A DNA stretch of 64,000 bases from Halobacillus litoralis (lineage in GTDB: Bacteria; Bacillota; Bacilli; Bacillales; Halobacillaceae). Position 1 is the first letter of the stretch. Every line of letters starts with the position of its first letter. Below, in pieces: positions 32,641 to 40,886 of this stretch. A model generated the notes under the pieces. It had not been told where the DNA came from. It worked only from the letters and a program-made list of their open reading frames with translations, and did not search any database. The position numbers were made by a program, and so were the translations under genes. The stretch is taken from NCBI RefSeq assembly GCF_009856355.1, contig NZ_WMEW01000011.1, positions 1 through 64,000 of the forward strand. The letters run 5' to 3'.

Positions 32641-32762
32641 AGGCGGACGCGGTAAGATTCCTGAATGACTTCAGTCATATCTGGTCAATCGGAGATCTCG
32701 AAGCTTTTTCGACAGACAAAATAGAGAGAAACAAAAAACTGCATTTAAAGGAGACGATTGGA

Positions 32763-33416
32763 ATGGAACCGATTCAAGCACTAAATCAACGTTATTCAAC
32801 AAAGGAATTTGATCAAGAGAAAAAAATCTCTGCAGAAGACATTGAAAAAATCAAAGGGATGCTCCAGCTTGCTCCATCTTCTGCAAACGTACAGCCGTGG
32901 CATTTCATCCTGGCAACGACAGAAGAAGGGAAGAAACGTGTAGCCAAAGGTGCAGAAGGGACGTTCAGCTTCAACGAACCAAAAGTGCTGGACGCTTCAG
33001 CGGTCGTTGTTTTTGCAACGAAAACAGACATCACGGATGAGTTCCTTCATCATATCAGTGAAAAGGAAGACCAGGACGGTCGTTTTGCTGAACAGAAATT
33101 CAAAGAGATGAACCATAACGTACGAAAAATGTTTGTGGATACCCATAAATTTGACCTGAAGGATCTATACCACTGGTCTGAAAAGCAGACGTACCTGAAT
33201 GTAGGAAGCTTCCTGCTTGGTGTGGCTGAACTTGGGATTGATGCTGTCCCAATGGAAGGTATGGATATGAAGGCCTTGGATGAGGAGTTCAACCTACGCG
33301 AAAAAGGATTCACTTCCAGCGTGGTGGTTTCCCTGGGCTACCGTAAGTCAACGGACTTTAACGCGGAGCTGCCAAAATCCAGACTGGATCAGGCGGAAAT
33401 CATCGAGGAAGTGTAA
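32763..33416 (+). CDS. Nitroreductase family FMN-dependent oxidoreductase (NfsB type)
   Basis: The start is ATG 32763 (MEPIQALNQRYSTKEFD) with AAAGGAGACG upstream; the long upstream extension has no site. 217 residues with the flavin-binding RYSTKEFD (10-17), APSSANVQPWHFILA and AVPMEGMD..LREKGFTSSVVVSLGYR. Such enzymes reduce nitroaromatics, quinones or flavins with NAD(P)H. Physiological substrate unknown. Confidence 0.9.
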   Translation: MEPIQALNQRYSTKEFDQEKKISAEDIEKIKGMLQLAPSSANVQPWHFILATTEEGKKRVAKGAEGTFSFNEPKVLDASAVVVFATKTDITDEFLHHISEKEDQDGRFAEQKFKEMNHNVRKMFVDTHKFDLKDLYHWSEKQTYLNVGSFLLGVAELGIDAVPMEGMDMKALDEEFNLREKGFTSSVVVSLGYRKSTDFNAELPKSRLDQAEIIEEV

Positions 33417-33435
33417 CGGTATAGAGGAACAACGA

Positions 33436-33470
33436 AAACAGGTGGGGCTGGCAGCCCCGCCTGTTTTTTA
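33436..33470. terminator. Bidirectional intrinsic terminator
   Basis: AACAGGTGGGGCT and AGCCCCGCCTGTT form a long stem with loop GGC, then T6; convergent genes on both sides. Confidence 0.8.
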
Positions 33471-33941
33471 TTTTCCGCTGTTTCGAATGGCTTTTTCCAT
33501 CAGAAACTGTACGCCGTATATGATGATGGATAAATGAACGCAGATGAAATACCAGATTGTATGATTGATTTTTTTTAATTTGAATAACCCGAGCCGCTCC
33601 CAGACCTCTGCTAATGCATAGGCATTTATGATATTTAAGAGCGCATTCAGCCATACATACTTTTTGAATGTCCCATAGGTGAATTTGAAAATCCAAATGG
33701 TTGCCAGAAAGAACGGTCCGATTTTATACGTGTAATCCACAGGTCCGGGGGAGAGGGGGTTTTTGTTCTCCCACCATTTCCTCTGATTCGAAACAACGCT
33801 GAGGACGCTGATGATTAAACTTGTAAAGCTGGCGATCGGTAAATACCTGAAAAAGGTCCGCTTACCGAGGAAGAAAGCTGAAAGCCAGGAGAGGATGAAC
33901 AAAGTTACCGGGAATATAATCTTCAGCTTAGGTTTAGCCAT
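33468..33941 (-). CDS. Multi-helix membrane protein, unknown
   Basis: 157 residues starting MAKPKLKIIFPVTLFILSWL after GGAGCGG. About five hydrophobic segments with the loop NQRKWWENKNPLSPGPVDYT and the end IYGVQFLMEKAIRNSGK. The general shape is that of Bacillus membrane proteins of unknown function. Confidence 0.65.
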   Translation of the reverse strand: MAKPKLKIIFPVTLFILSWLSAFFLGKRTFFRYLPIASFTSLIISVLSVVSNQRKWWENKNPLSPGPVDYTYKIGPFFLATIWIFKFTYGTFKKYVWLNALLNIINAYALAEVWERLGLFKLKKINHTIWYFICVHLSIIIYGVQFLMEKAIRNSGK

Positions 33942-34223
33942 TTTTTCCGCTCCTTACATGCAATTGTTGCAGTTAGGGTGTCCATCATCCTGCAAAACCA
34001 TGCCTGACAGAGGCGTTACATTAAAAAACGTCAATACCTGACCAGCCATCTTGGGGAGGTAACCAGGCATTAACTCTCACTCTGAGGTTCTGAAGCGTGG
34101 TTTTCCGGATGGTCAAAGGAAAGTGAGTGATTTCTCATCTTACTTTGGGATGGAACACATGCAGGGACCCGCTCAAGGCAGGCTCGGGTAGTTGGTATAG
34201 AGGAATTGTTACAAAAATGCACA
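33942..34223. other. Gene-free interval
   Basis: No ORF with a ribosome site was found on either strand. GCCTGACAGAGGCG at about 34001-34014 and CCTGACC / GGTAACCAGG pieces can form weak hairpins, but no known RNA class was recognised. Confidence 0.4.
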
Positions 34224-34255
34224 AAAAAAGACTTCCCGGAATGGGAAGTCTTTTT
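34224..34255. terminator. Terminator after the cold-shock gene
   Basis: AAAAAGACTTCCC and GGGAAGTCTTTTT form an almost loop-free perfect stem with A/T runs on both sides. Confidence 0.8.
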
Positions 34256-34268
34256 CAACGAGTAACGA

Positions 34269-34466
34269 TTACTTTTGAACGTTAGCCGCTTGTGGTCCGC
34301 GGTCGCCTTCAACGATTTCAAACGTTACTGTTTGGTTTTCTTCTAGAGTTTTGAAACCTTCGCCTTGAATAGCAGAGAAGTGTACGAATACATCGTCTTG
34401 TCCTTCTACTTCAATAAAACCGAAACCTTTGCTTTCGTTAAACCATTTCACATTACCTTGTAACAT
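34269..34466 (-). CDS. Cold-shock protein (CspA family)
   Basis: 65 residues, single OB-fold nucleic-acid-binding domain. RNP1 (KGFGFIEV) and RNP2 (VFVHFSAI) are intact. Closest in look to Bacillus CspB/CspC/CspD. ATG 34466 follows CAGGAGGTAACAATTT. The transcript predicted from the promoter at 34599-34627 has a leader of about 125 bases, the long 5' UTR typical of cold-induced csp mRNAs. Confidence 0.93.
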   Translation of the reverse strand: MLQGNVKWFNESKGFGFIEVEGQDDVFVHFSAIQGEGFKTLEENQTVTFEIVEGDRGPQAANVQK

Positions 34467-34598
34467 AAATTGTTACCTCCTGCGTGGATCTGATCCACAT
34501 TGTATTACTATAATTGCTCTGCATATTCATTCCAGACGAAAGTCACTGAGTAGTTCCTTCTGCTTTCATTCCTAAACGAACAAGAATAATTAATTACT

Positions 34599-34627
34599 AC
34601 TATATCAGGGAGATGAGGATACGTCAA
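34599..34627 (-). promoter_or_regulatory. Promoter of the cold-shock gene
   Basis: On the minus strand TTGACG (34627-34622) and TATAGT (34604-34599) are exactly 17 bases apart. The transcript would start near 34592. Confidence 0.7.
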
Positions 34628-34710
34628 CCATACAAGAAAAAAAGCTTTTATATGCCATTAGAAAAAGGGTTGAGTATCATTTTCAGAATAGGGCTAATAT
34701 TGACTATTAT

Positions 34711-34749
34711 TGAAAGCGCCTTCAATTTTCTTTCAATAACTTATATACT
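34711..34749 (+). promoter_or_regulatory. cre-like site overlapping the AbgT promoter
   Basis: TGAAAGCGCCTTCA (34711-34724) matches the CcpA-binding consensus TGWNANCGNTNWCA at all but one fixed position. TTCAAT (34721-34726) and TATACT (34744-34749), 17 bases apart, are the likely -35 and -10, so bound CcpA would block RNA polymerase. Confidence 0.5.
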
Positions 34750-34769
34750 GAATACGACAGGAGTAGATT

Positions 34770-34810
34770 AAAAACGGCAGAAGTTTTTTTCCTTGCCGTT
34801 TTTTATTTTT
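34770..34810 (+). terminator. Leader terminator before the AbgT gene
   Basis: AAAACGGCA and TGCCGTTTT pair, followed by TTATTTTT, 25 bases before the TTG start and downstream of the proposed promoter. It could attenuate the transcript. Confidence 0.55.
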
Positions 34811-34834
34811 GCAACAAGAGAGGAGAAGTCTGTT

Positions 34835-36355
34835 TTGGAAAACAAACGTAAAGGATTGTTTCAAAAAGGGTTGGATGTCATAGAGCGTGTGGGGAATAAG
34901 CTTCCGCATCCAATCACATTATTTGCTGTCCTGGCTCTGTTGGTTGTTCTCATTTCGGCAGTGGTTTCCAGCTTTGGTGTAAGCGTGGAGCATCCCGGGG
35001 AAGAGGGGGAAACGGTCGAAGTGACCAATCTGCTCAGCGCAGATGGCATTGAATACATCTTTTCCAGTATGACGGAAAACTTTATCGGTTTTGCTCCGCT
35101 GGGCGTTGTACTTGTGACGATGATTGGAATCGGGCTCGCGGAACGGACCGGACTGATCAGTGCCTGCCTTCGTGGATTCGTTTTATCTGTTCCAAGATCA
35201 TTGATTACATACGGACTCGTTTTTGCGGGTGTCATGTCCAGTGTGGCCTCTGATGCAGGTTATGTAGTGCTTCCGCCGCTTGGGGCTGTGATTTTTGCCG
35301 CCCTCGGACGTCATCCGCTGGCCGGACTGGCTGCGGCTTTTGCAGGGGTATCCGCCGGCTTCAGTGCCAACTTGTTTTTATCTGCGACCGACCCCTTGCT
35401 GGGTGAATTGACGATAGATGCAGCAGCGATCATTGATCCGGCTTATGCAGACGGCATGAATATTGCGATGAACTATTACTTCATCATCGTATCTGTCTTC
35501 CTGCTGACCTTTGTCGGTGGAATCGTCACGGAAAAGATAGTCGAGCCGCGTCTCGGTGAGTATAAGGGACAGTTCCGTGAAGATTTGAAGGGACTCAATG
35601 CGATCGAAAAGAAAGGATTGAAATGGGCCGGCATTTCCATTGCCATTGCTGTTGTACTGACGGCCCTGTTGATTCTTCCGCCGGGCGCACCGCTGAGAGG
35701 TGAGGATGGAGCAATTATCCAGTCACCGTTCATGAGTTCTCTTGTACCGATCATAACGATTCTGTTCTTCATTCCGGGATTGTTTTACGGAATAGCGACC
35801 AAGAAAATCAAAAATGATAAGGACGTCGCCGAGCAGCTTTCGGATACGATGGCATCCATGGGCATGTTCATTGTGCTCGCCTTCACGGCCGGACAGTTTG
35901 TCGCGTATTTTTCAGAAACCAATATGGGACTCGTGATCGGGGTTTATGGAGCTGAACTGCTGGAATCCGCCAATCTTTCAGGGATCCCATTGATATTAGG
36001 GTTTATCCTTGTGGCTGCTGTCATCAACTTATTCATCGGCAGTGCCTCGGCGAAGTGGGCGATGATGGCCCCGGTGTTTGTACCAATCATGATGCAGCTC
36101 GGCTATTCCCCGGAGCTGACACAAATGGCTTACCGGGTAGCCGATTCAACGACGAACATTATTACACCACTGATGACCTACTTTGCCATCATTATCGCCT
36201 TTGCTCAGAAGTACGATAAAAAAATGGGAATCGGAACACTGATTTCCGTTATGTTCCCGTACTCCGTTTTCTTCCTTATTTCCTGGACGATCATGCTGAT
36301 CATCTGGATGATGACAGGAGCGGACTTAGGGCCGGGATCACCGATTCATTATTAG
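34835..36355 (+). CDS. AbgT-family transporter
   Basis: TTG 34835 (MENKRKGLFQKGLDVIERVG) has GAGAGGAG upstream; the frame above overlaps the leader terminator. 506 residues, about eleven to thirteen helices. AbgT-family strings: GNKLPHPITLF, FAPLGVVLVTMIGIGLAERT, SDAGYVVLPPLGAVIFAALG, SAGFSANLFLSATDPLLG and SAKWAMMAPVFVPIMMQLGY..YRVADSTTNIITPLM. Members transport p-aminobenzoyl-glutamate or export sulfonamides (MtrF/YdaH); which applies is unclear. Expression is probably under carbon catabolite control through the cre-like site. Confidence 0.9.
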   Translation: MENKRKGLFQKGLDVIERVGNKLPHPITLFAVLALLVVLISAVVSSFGVSVEHPGEEGETVEVTNLLSADGIEYIFSSMTENFIGFAPLGVVLVTMIGIGLAERTGLISACLRGFVLSVPRSLITYGLVFAGVMSSVASDAGYVVLPPLGAVIFAALGRHPLAGLAAAFAGVSAGFSANLFLSATDPLLGELTIDAAAIIDPAYADGMNIAMNYYFIIVSVFLLTFVGGIVTEKIVEPRLGEYKGQFREDLKGLNAIEKKGLKWAGISIAIAVVLTALLILPPGAPLRGEDGAIIQSPFMSSLVPIITILFFIPGLFYGIATKKIKNDKDVAEQLSDTMASMGMFIVLAFTAGQFVAYFSETNMGLVIGVYGAELLESANLSGIPLILGFILVAAVINLFIGSASAKWAMMAPVFVPIMMQLGYSPELTQMAYRVADSTTNIITPLMTYFAIIIAFAQKYDKKMGIGTLISVMFPYSVFFLISWTIMLIIWMMTGADLGPGSPIHY

Positions 36356-36363
36356 AAAAACAA

Positions 36364-36398
36364 AGGACGTCCGCCGTTATGGCGGGCGTCTTTTTTTA
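36364..36398 (+). terminator. Intrinsic terminator
   Basis: GACGTCCGCC, loop GTTAT, GGCGGGCGTC, T7. Confidence 0.8.
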
Positions 36399-36455
36399 CC
36401 TTCTTCAGAACATCATTATGTTAAAATACAGATAATTACAAATGTGGGAGGTGTC

Positions 36456-36640
36456 ATGCCTGTAGAAAAATCGAAAGGATACGTACGAAAAGAACAGTTG
36501 TATACGGTAAAAGAACGCCGGAGTTTCATCCTTAATAAGCGGACTTTAAGAGCTGGGTAAAAACGACGGAAGAGGGGACGGTTCTAATCAGTTCGGAGCA
36601 TCCCTGCAAGCGTGAATCAGGGAATATCGGTAACAAATAA
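36456..36640 (+). pseudogene. Frameshifted small gene
   Basis: ATG 36456 with GGGAGGTG encodes MPVEKSKGYVRKEQLYTVKE..LNKRTLRAG and stops at TAA 36560. In another frame from 36551 the sequence continues SWVKTTEEGTVLISSEHPCK then RESGNIGNK to TAA 36640. Joined at about 36550 this is a coherent protein of about 60 residues, so one frameshift (real or sequencing) separates the halves. Confidence 0.5.
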
Positions 36641-36819
36641 ATCATAGGAAGAAAGTGAACAAATACCGCAGGCAGCAGAACAGCATCCTTCATCTAGATG
36701 TTTCCTACATACATCACACCTTTTTAACACTTCACAGTTGTACACAAGAGATTTTTCCCACCAGGCTGCGGTCGTCCATTCCAAGCTTTGTGATAAAAAA
36801 ATCAAAAGGTGGGGTTGTC

Positions 36820-38025
36820 GTGAAGCACTATGCCGTCTTTCAAATGCCTGAAACGATCAACTATGGCCGTAGAGCCTTTCAAACGATTGGAAAAGAAGCG
36901 TCTCTCAGGGGAAGGAGAGCGTTGGTCATCAGCGATCCTGTCATGGACAAGCTGGGATATGTCAACGAAGGAAGGAAGTACTTAACAGAATCTAATATGG
37001 AAAGCGTTGTTTATTCAGGAGTTGAATCTGAACCGACAGATGTTTATGTAACCGAAGCTCTCCAATTGTTCCGGACGAAGCAGTGTGATGTGGTGATCTC
37101 TCTGGGAGGCGGAAGCTGTATAGATACAGCTAAAGCTGTTGCTGTCCTTGCATCGAATGAAGGGTATATTGGTGATTACCGGGGCGGGAAGAAAACAGTG
37201 AATGTAAAGCCGGCTCCTCATCTGGCGGTGCCGACGACAGCGGGAACTGGTTCTGAAGCAACGGATGTAACCGTCATTACGAACACCACCGATGATGTGA
37301 AAATGATGATCAAGCAGCCGGCCTTTATGCCGGATGTGGCGATTGTGGATCCTGCGCTTACTCTTTCTTCACCGAAGCATGTCACGGCAGCTACAGGAAT
37401 TGATGCCTTAAGTCATGCGATTGAAGCCTATGTATCAAAAAAGTCCCATCCAATGGCCGATTCTATGGCTCTTTCCGCAATGAATTTAATTGTGCAGCAT
37501 TTGAAAACAGCTTATCGTGAGGGGGATAACTTGGATGCGAGAGAAGCGATGTCCCTGGCAGCGATGCAGGCAGGGATTGCGTTTTCCAACGCCTCTGTCT
37601 GCCTGGTTCACGGCATGTCGAGACCGATCGGTGCATTATTTCATGTTCCCCACGGTTACTCAAACGCGATGCTGCTGCCCGCTGTGCTGGAGTTCAGCAG
37701 AAAAGAGGCGGTTGATCGACTGGCCGATGTAGGAAGGATTTTTTCTCCGGGCGGGCTGTCTTCCAATGAACAAGCGGCGGATCATGCGGTTTCCTCTGTT
37801 AAAGAATTGTGCCGGGAGCTGCATATCCCGAACTTAAAGGAATGGGGAATCGATAAACAGGAATTTGAAAGCGTTATCAGTAAAATGTCTGCGGATGCAT
37901 GGGACAGTGGAAGTCCAGCCAGCAATCCCAGAGTACCGACTCTTTATGAAATGGAAGAGCTTTACCGCGTCTGTTATGACTATGATTTTTCACAAATGTC
38001 CCCGGTGGTAAGGAACAGGGGGTAG
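36820..38025 (+). CDS. Iron-containing alcohol dehydrogenase
   Basis: GTG 36820 (MKHYAVFQMPETINYGRRAF) follows AAAGGTGGGG; the frame above is open but lacks a site. 401 residues, group III dehydrogenase with the NAD loop SLGGGSCIDTAKA (95-107), PTTAGTGSEATDV, and metal ligands Asp195 and His199 (GIDALSHAIEAY), His264 (CLVHGMSRP) and His278 (FHVPHGYSNAM). Oxidises an alcohol or reduces an aldehyde; substrate unknown. Confidence 0.9.
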   Translation: MKHYAVFQMPETINYGRRAFQTIGKEASLRGRRALVISDPVMDKLGYVNEGRKYLTESNMESVVYSGVESEPTDVYVTEALQLFRTKQCDVVISLGGGSCIDTAKAVAVLASNEGYIGDYRGGKKTVNVKPAPHLAVPTTAGTGSEATDVTVITNTTDDVKMMIKQPAFMPDVAIVDPALTLSSPKHVTAATGIDALSHAIEAYVSKKSHPMADSMALSAMNLIVQHLKTAYREGDNLDAREAMSLAAMQAGIAFSNASVCLVHGMSRPIGALFHVPHGYSNAMLLPAVLEFSRKEAVDRLADVGRIFSPGGLSSNEQAADHAVSSVKELCRELHIPNLKEWGIDKQEFESVISKMSADAWDSGSPASNPRVPTLYEMEELYRVCYDYDFSQMSPVVRNRG

Positions 38026-38162
38026 CATAACGTCCGGACAAACCCGCCCCAGCTTTTACCTGAAGATTCCTGCCGTACTTGGTCCGCCTTTTCGTTGAAA
38101 TGGGGAGACTCCGGACAATAAGAGATTTCTCTGGAACGTGAGAAGTTCCGGATGATGAAGTG

Positions 38163-38193
38163 AAACCGCCCGTGTTTTTAACGGCGGGCGGTC
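38163..38193. terminator. Intrinsic terminator downstream of the CtaG-like gene
   Basis: ACCGCCCG and CGGGCGGT pair around a T-rich loop; it serves the leftward genes. Confidence 0.5.
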
Positions 38194-38972
38194 TCTCTTC
38201 CCTTTTCCGGAGCCGCCGCTTTGTACCAGTGCAGGCAGAGAATGAAAATAATCGCAGCGTCGATCACATCCCCGCCGTAGTACATAAGCTTGGCTCCCTC
38301 CTCAGCCTGAAGCTGTGGGACCCCATCCGGTGGAAATGCATAGACATATTTGGAAAGGATTCCGTGTCCGGCAAGGGCGAAAATGAATACGACAATCCTG
38401 TACAAAAAGCTGAAACGGTGGGCAACAGGGTCGATATAAATCATCGCGGTAGTGAAAAGGACGCCTGCCAGGAAAACATGCAGGTGAACAGCGCCATGGA
38501 TCCAGGGATTTCCATGCATCATGCTATAGAGAGGCGTTGTGTAAAGCAGCCATAACCCTCCGATATTCAGGACAGTGGCTGTCACTGGATGGGTGATGAA
38601 CCCGGCATAAGAGCTCCTGAGCAGACGGGAAACGTTCCGAGCTGCTGATACCGGCAGGGTTCGAAGGAGCAGGGTTACAGGAGCGGCAAGGACAAGCAGT
38701 AATGGGCCGAGCATTCCTAAAAGAAGGTGGCCCAGCATATGGGCACGGAAGTCATGGTGTGCCTGGTCGGCGATGGTGCTGCCTGTGGCTCCCCACACGC
38801 AAAAAACCCCAGCTGTCCAGCAGACATAACGAAACCAAGGCCAGCGGTGAAGGTGGCGGATACGGCTGGAATGGATACCGCCTCCTATGTATAAGCCGAT
38901 GAGAAGAAGAGAAAGAACGATAATCCCCGCATCCATCAGGCCTCCTCCCATCCCTCCGTGATGGTCAGGCAT
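38178..38972 (-). CDS. CtaG-type cytochrome c oxidase assembly membrane protein
   Basis: The start is ATG 38972 (MPDHHGGMGGG), which overlaps the stop of the DUF2243 gene (ATGCCTGA) and follows AAAGGTGAG; 38993 is an upstream alternative. 264 residues, seven hydrophobic segments, with caa3-CtaG family strings: FVWG-type helix 2, DFRAHMLGHLLLGMLGPLLL, AAPVTLLLRTLP, HGNPWIHGAVHLHVFLAGVL and GHGILSKYVYA. The family helps copper-centre assembly of heme-copper oxidases. Paired with DUF2243, a frequent association; the window's own oxidase, qox, lacks CuA, so the target may be elsewhere. Confidence 0.82.
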   Translation of the reverse strand: MPDHHGGMGGGLMDAGIIVLSLLLIGLYIGGGIHSSRIRHLHRWPWFRYVCWTAGVFCVWGATGSTIADQAHHDFRAHMLGHLLLGMLGPLLLVLAAPVTLLLRTLPVSAARNVSRLLRSSYAGFITHPVTATVLNIGGLWLLYTTPLYSMMHGNPWIHGAVHLHVFLAGVLFTTAMIYIDPVAHRFSFLYRIVVFIFALAGHGILSKYVYAFPPDGVPQLQAEEGAKLMYYGGDVIDAAIIFILCLHWYKAAAPEKGRETARR

Positions 38973-39444
38973 GGAAAATCTCACCTTTTCCACTGCTCCG
39001 TTTAAGGAGAAACACCCCTGTGATAATCATGAGGACTGCTGATATATTCCATACGAGATCATAGGGAAGAATATTTTCCACATAACGGATTTGATGCAGT
39101 CCCATCAGCTTATGCTGGATGATCCCATCATACAATTGAAAGGCTCCTGCGCCTGTCAGTACACCTCCCCACCAGCGGGTGAGGGATAAGCCGTTTCTGC
39201 GCCGGACATCTGCAAATAAAAACAAACCTCCAATCGTGGCAAACCAGCTGAAGGCATGAAAAAATCCATCAGAAATCAGCCCCACGTCTGTGGTGGATTG
39301 ATCGTAAAAGTGATGCCATCTCAAAAGCTGGTGAAAGATGGTTTCATCAATAAAAGCGGCCAGTCCGATTCCGAAAAGCAGTCCTGACCATAACGTTCGC
39401 TTTGTATAATGGTGGCGGTTGGGTTGAATATGTTTGGCGCTCAT
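38965..39444 (-). CDS. DUF2243 family membrane protein
   Basis: 159 residues starting MSAKHIQPNRHHYTKRTLWS after CAGGAGG. Four hydrophobic segments. The DUF2243 pattern is clear: LLFGIGLAAFIDETIFHQLL, WHHFYD, GLISDGFFHAFSWFATIGGL, FQLYDGIIQHKLMGLHQIRY. Histidine-rich helices suggest metal binding. Overlaps the CtaG-like gene by 8 bases, so coupled. Confidence 0.85.
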   Translation of the reverse strand: MSAKHIQPNRHHYTKRTLWSGLLFGIGLAAFIDETIFHQLLRWHHFYDQSTTDVGLISDGFFHAFSWFATIGGLFLFADVRRRNGLSLTRWWGGVLTGAGAFQLYDGIIQHKLMGLHQIRYVENILPYDLVWNISAVLMIITGVFLLKRSSGKGEIFHA

Positions 39445-39595
39445 CTATGAACCTCCTGTTTCCCTAAATCCTTCCTATTTTGTACCCAGACCCCCGCTCT
39501 TACAAACGTGCCTACGTTAAAAACTGCTATTCTACGCAGGTGGTTTTGGCGTCCTGATTTGTGAATTCCGCATTTTTGAAAAGGAGGGGCTGGGG

Positions 39596-39787
39596 TTGAA
39601 GTGCCGGACAGAAGGGTGGACGAAGAAGGATAAAAATAGAGACATAGGCGGATTTGCACTTATGCTTGTAGTGATAGGGTTTCTTCCCTATCTATATGAA
39701 ACGTTCTGTATTCCTGTGAATCTCGTTCTTGTATCGTTTGCTTATGGACTGTTGATGATGCTGGTTACTTTCTTTACACGGGGTTAA
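39596..39787 (+). CDS. Small two-helix membrane protein
   Basis: TTG 39596 follows AAAAGGAGGGGCTGGGG. 63 residues: polar N-terminus (KCRTEGWTKKDKNRDI), then helices GGFALMLVVIGFLPYLY and VNLVLVSFAYGLLMMLVTFF. Unknown function. Confidence 0.55.
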   Translation: MKCRTEGWTKKDKNRDIGGFALMLVVIGFLPYLYETFCIPVNLVLVSFAYGLLMMLVTFFTRG

Positions 39788-39928
39788 TCTCTCGTTTGAA
39801 AACCGTAACCATGTCTACCTCGGATAGGAGGGAGGACGTTGAAACAGATTCCATCATATGGAATGATAGAAAGGTCGTTTTATAAAGCAGGCAGGGGATG
39901 TCATGAATAAAGAGAAGGGGTTTTTGTA

Positions 39929-40219
39929 GTGGGGTGTACATACAGTTTATGGTCAGCGGGTTTAGGAGCTTCCGCGGTTCTGCTGATCGTCTTGTCCTAT
40001 GGGACTGCTCCGGCTGATCCTCAGGGCTTTCATAAAATGATGATACAAATCTTCTTTTTCGGAGCGCTGGCTTCAGCGGTGGCAAGTCTCGCCCTGAGCT
40101 TTCTAGCCTGGAAGAACAAAGAGAGAGGTTTCTTAAAATGGACGGCTCCACTTATTCTTTTAGGGATCCTGCTGGTGTTTCTCACTCTATTCGTTTTAAT
40201 GGTCATCAGTTTATTGTAG
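39929..40219 (+). CDS. Three-helix membrane protein
   Basis: GTG 39929 with GAGAAGGGG upstream. 96 residues with hydrophobic segments at about 7-27, 40-62 and 70-94. Likely in one operon with the next ORF (18 bases apart). No family recognised. Confidence 0.55.
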   Translation: MGCTYSLWSAGLGASAVLLIVLSYGTAPADPQGFHKMMIQIFFFGALASAVASLALSFLAWKNKERGFLKWTAPLILLGILLVFLTLFVLMVISLL

Positions 40220-40237
40220 TCGGAAGGAGAAGAGAAA

Positions 40238-40498
40238 ATGGAAAAAGAAAGGGTATACAGGAGGACAGCTGCGTCCAGTCTGGTCATCAGCCTGCTCATA
40301 TGGGTGCCGAATCTCGTTTTTCAGGTGGCCAGCCCATTATGGCTCCTGATTTTTATTATCGCCCCCATCGGTACTGCCTTTGCCGTGCTTGCGAAAAATT
40401 ACTGGCTCGCAGCCGCAAATACGGTGATGTTTTTCAGCTTTTTTATTCTTATGGCGGGGGGCTATTGGATTCAGTCCATCACAGACGGGCATCCTTGA
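40238..40498 (+). CDS. Small membrane protein
   Basis: ATG 40238 follows CGGAAGGAGAAGAGAAA. 86 residues with three hydrophobic segments (LVISLLIWVPNLVFQVA, LWLLIFIIAPIGTAFAVLA, LAAANTVMFFSFFILMAGGY). Unknown function. The putative small RNA copy A follows in the gap. Confidence 0.6.
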   Translation: MEKERVYRRTAASSLVISLLIWVPNLVFQVASPLWLLIFIIAPIGTAFAVLAKNYWLAAANTVMFFSFFILMAGGYWIQSITDGHP

Positions 40499-40582
40499 GC
40501 CTGGTAACGAAGGTTTTTGAAGGTTCCTGCTTGATTGTAAAGAGGGGGAGCTCTTTGCAGTACATAAAGAATACAGGGAGGT

Positions 40583-40720
40583 AACAGTACAGGCTGCGTA
40601 ACTTCCGTTTGCGTGGGGAAGGCCATATTCGTGACCAAGGGTTGATGACAACCCCTTTGGAGGCAATAGAAAAGGGCTTTTTCTACAAACTACCCCTGCT
40701 CAAATTGAGCAGGGTTTTTT
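40583..40720 (+). ncRNA. Putative small RNA, copy A (with intrinsic terminator)
   Basis: Begins AACAGTACAGGCTGCGTAAC, continues TTGCGTGGGG, TATTCGTGACCAA, CCTTTGGAG and ends in a terminator (CCCTGCTC, AAATT, GAGCAGGG, T6; 40694-40720). A homologous copy, also ending in a different intrinsic terminator, lies at 42326-42464. Conservation of the body but not of the terminator sequence points to a structured RNA rather than a REP. No Rfam family was recognised. Confidence 0.5.
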
Positions 40721-40886
40721 GCATTGTGGATGTGAATGTGGGGGTTAACATTTATACTCCTATAATAAATGGAGAGTTTAGTGGGATATTTATGCACAAT
40801 AACCTTTGTGAATAAGCTGTTTGAGTTCTATGGAACCCGGGTAATGCTATTCCAGAAAAACTACACAGAATACAAAGGATGGTTTT

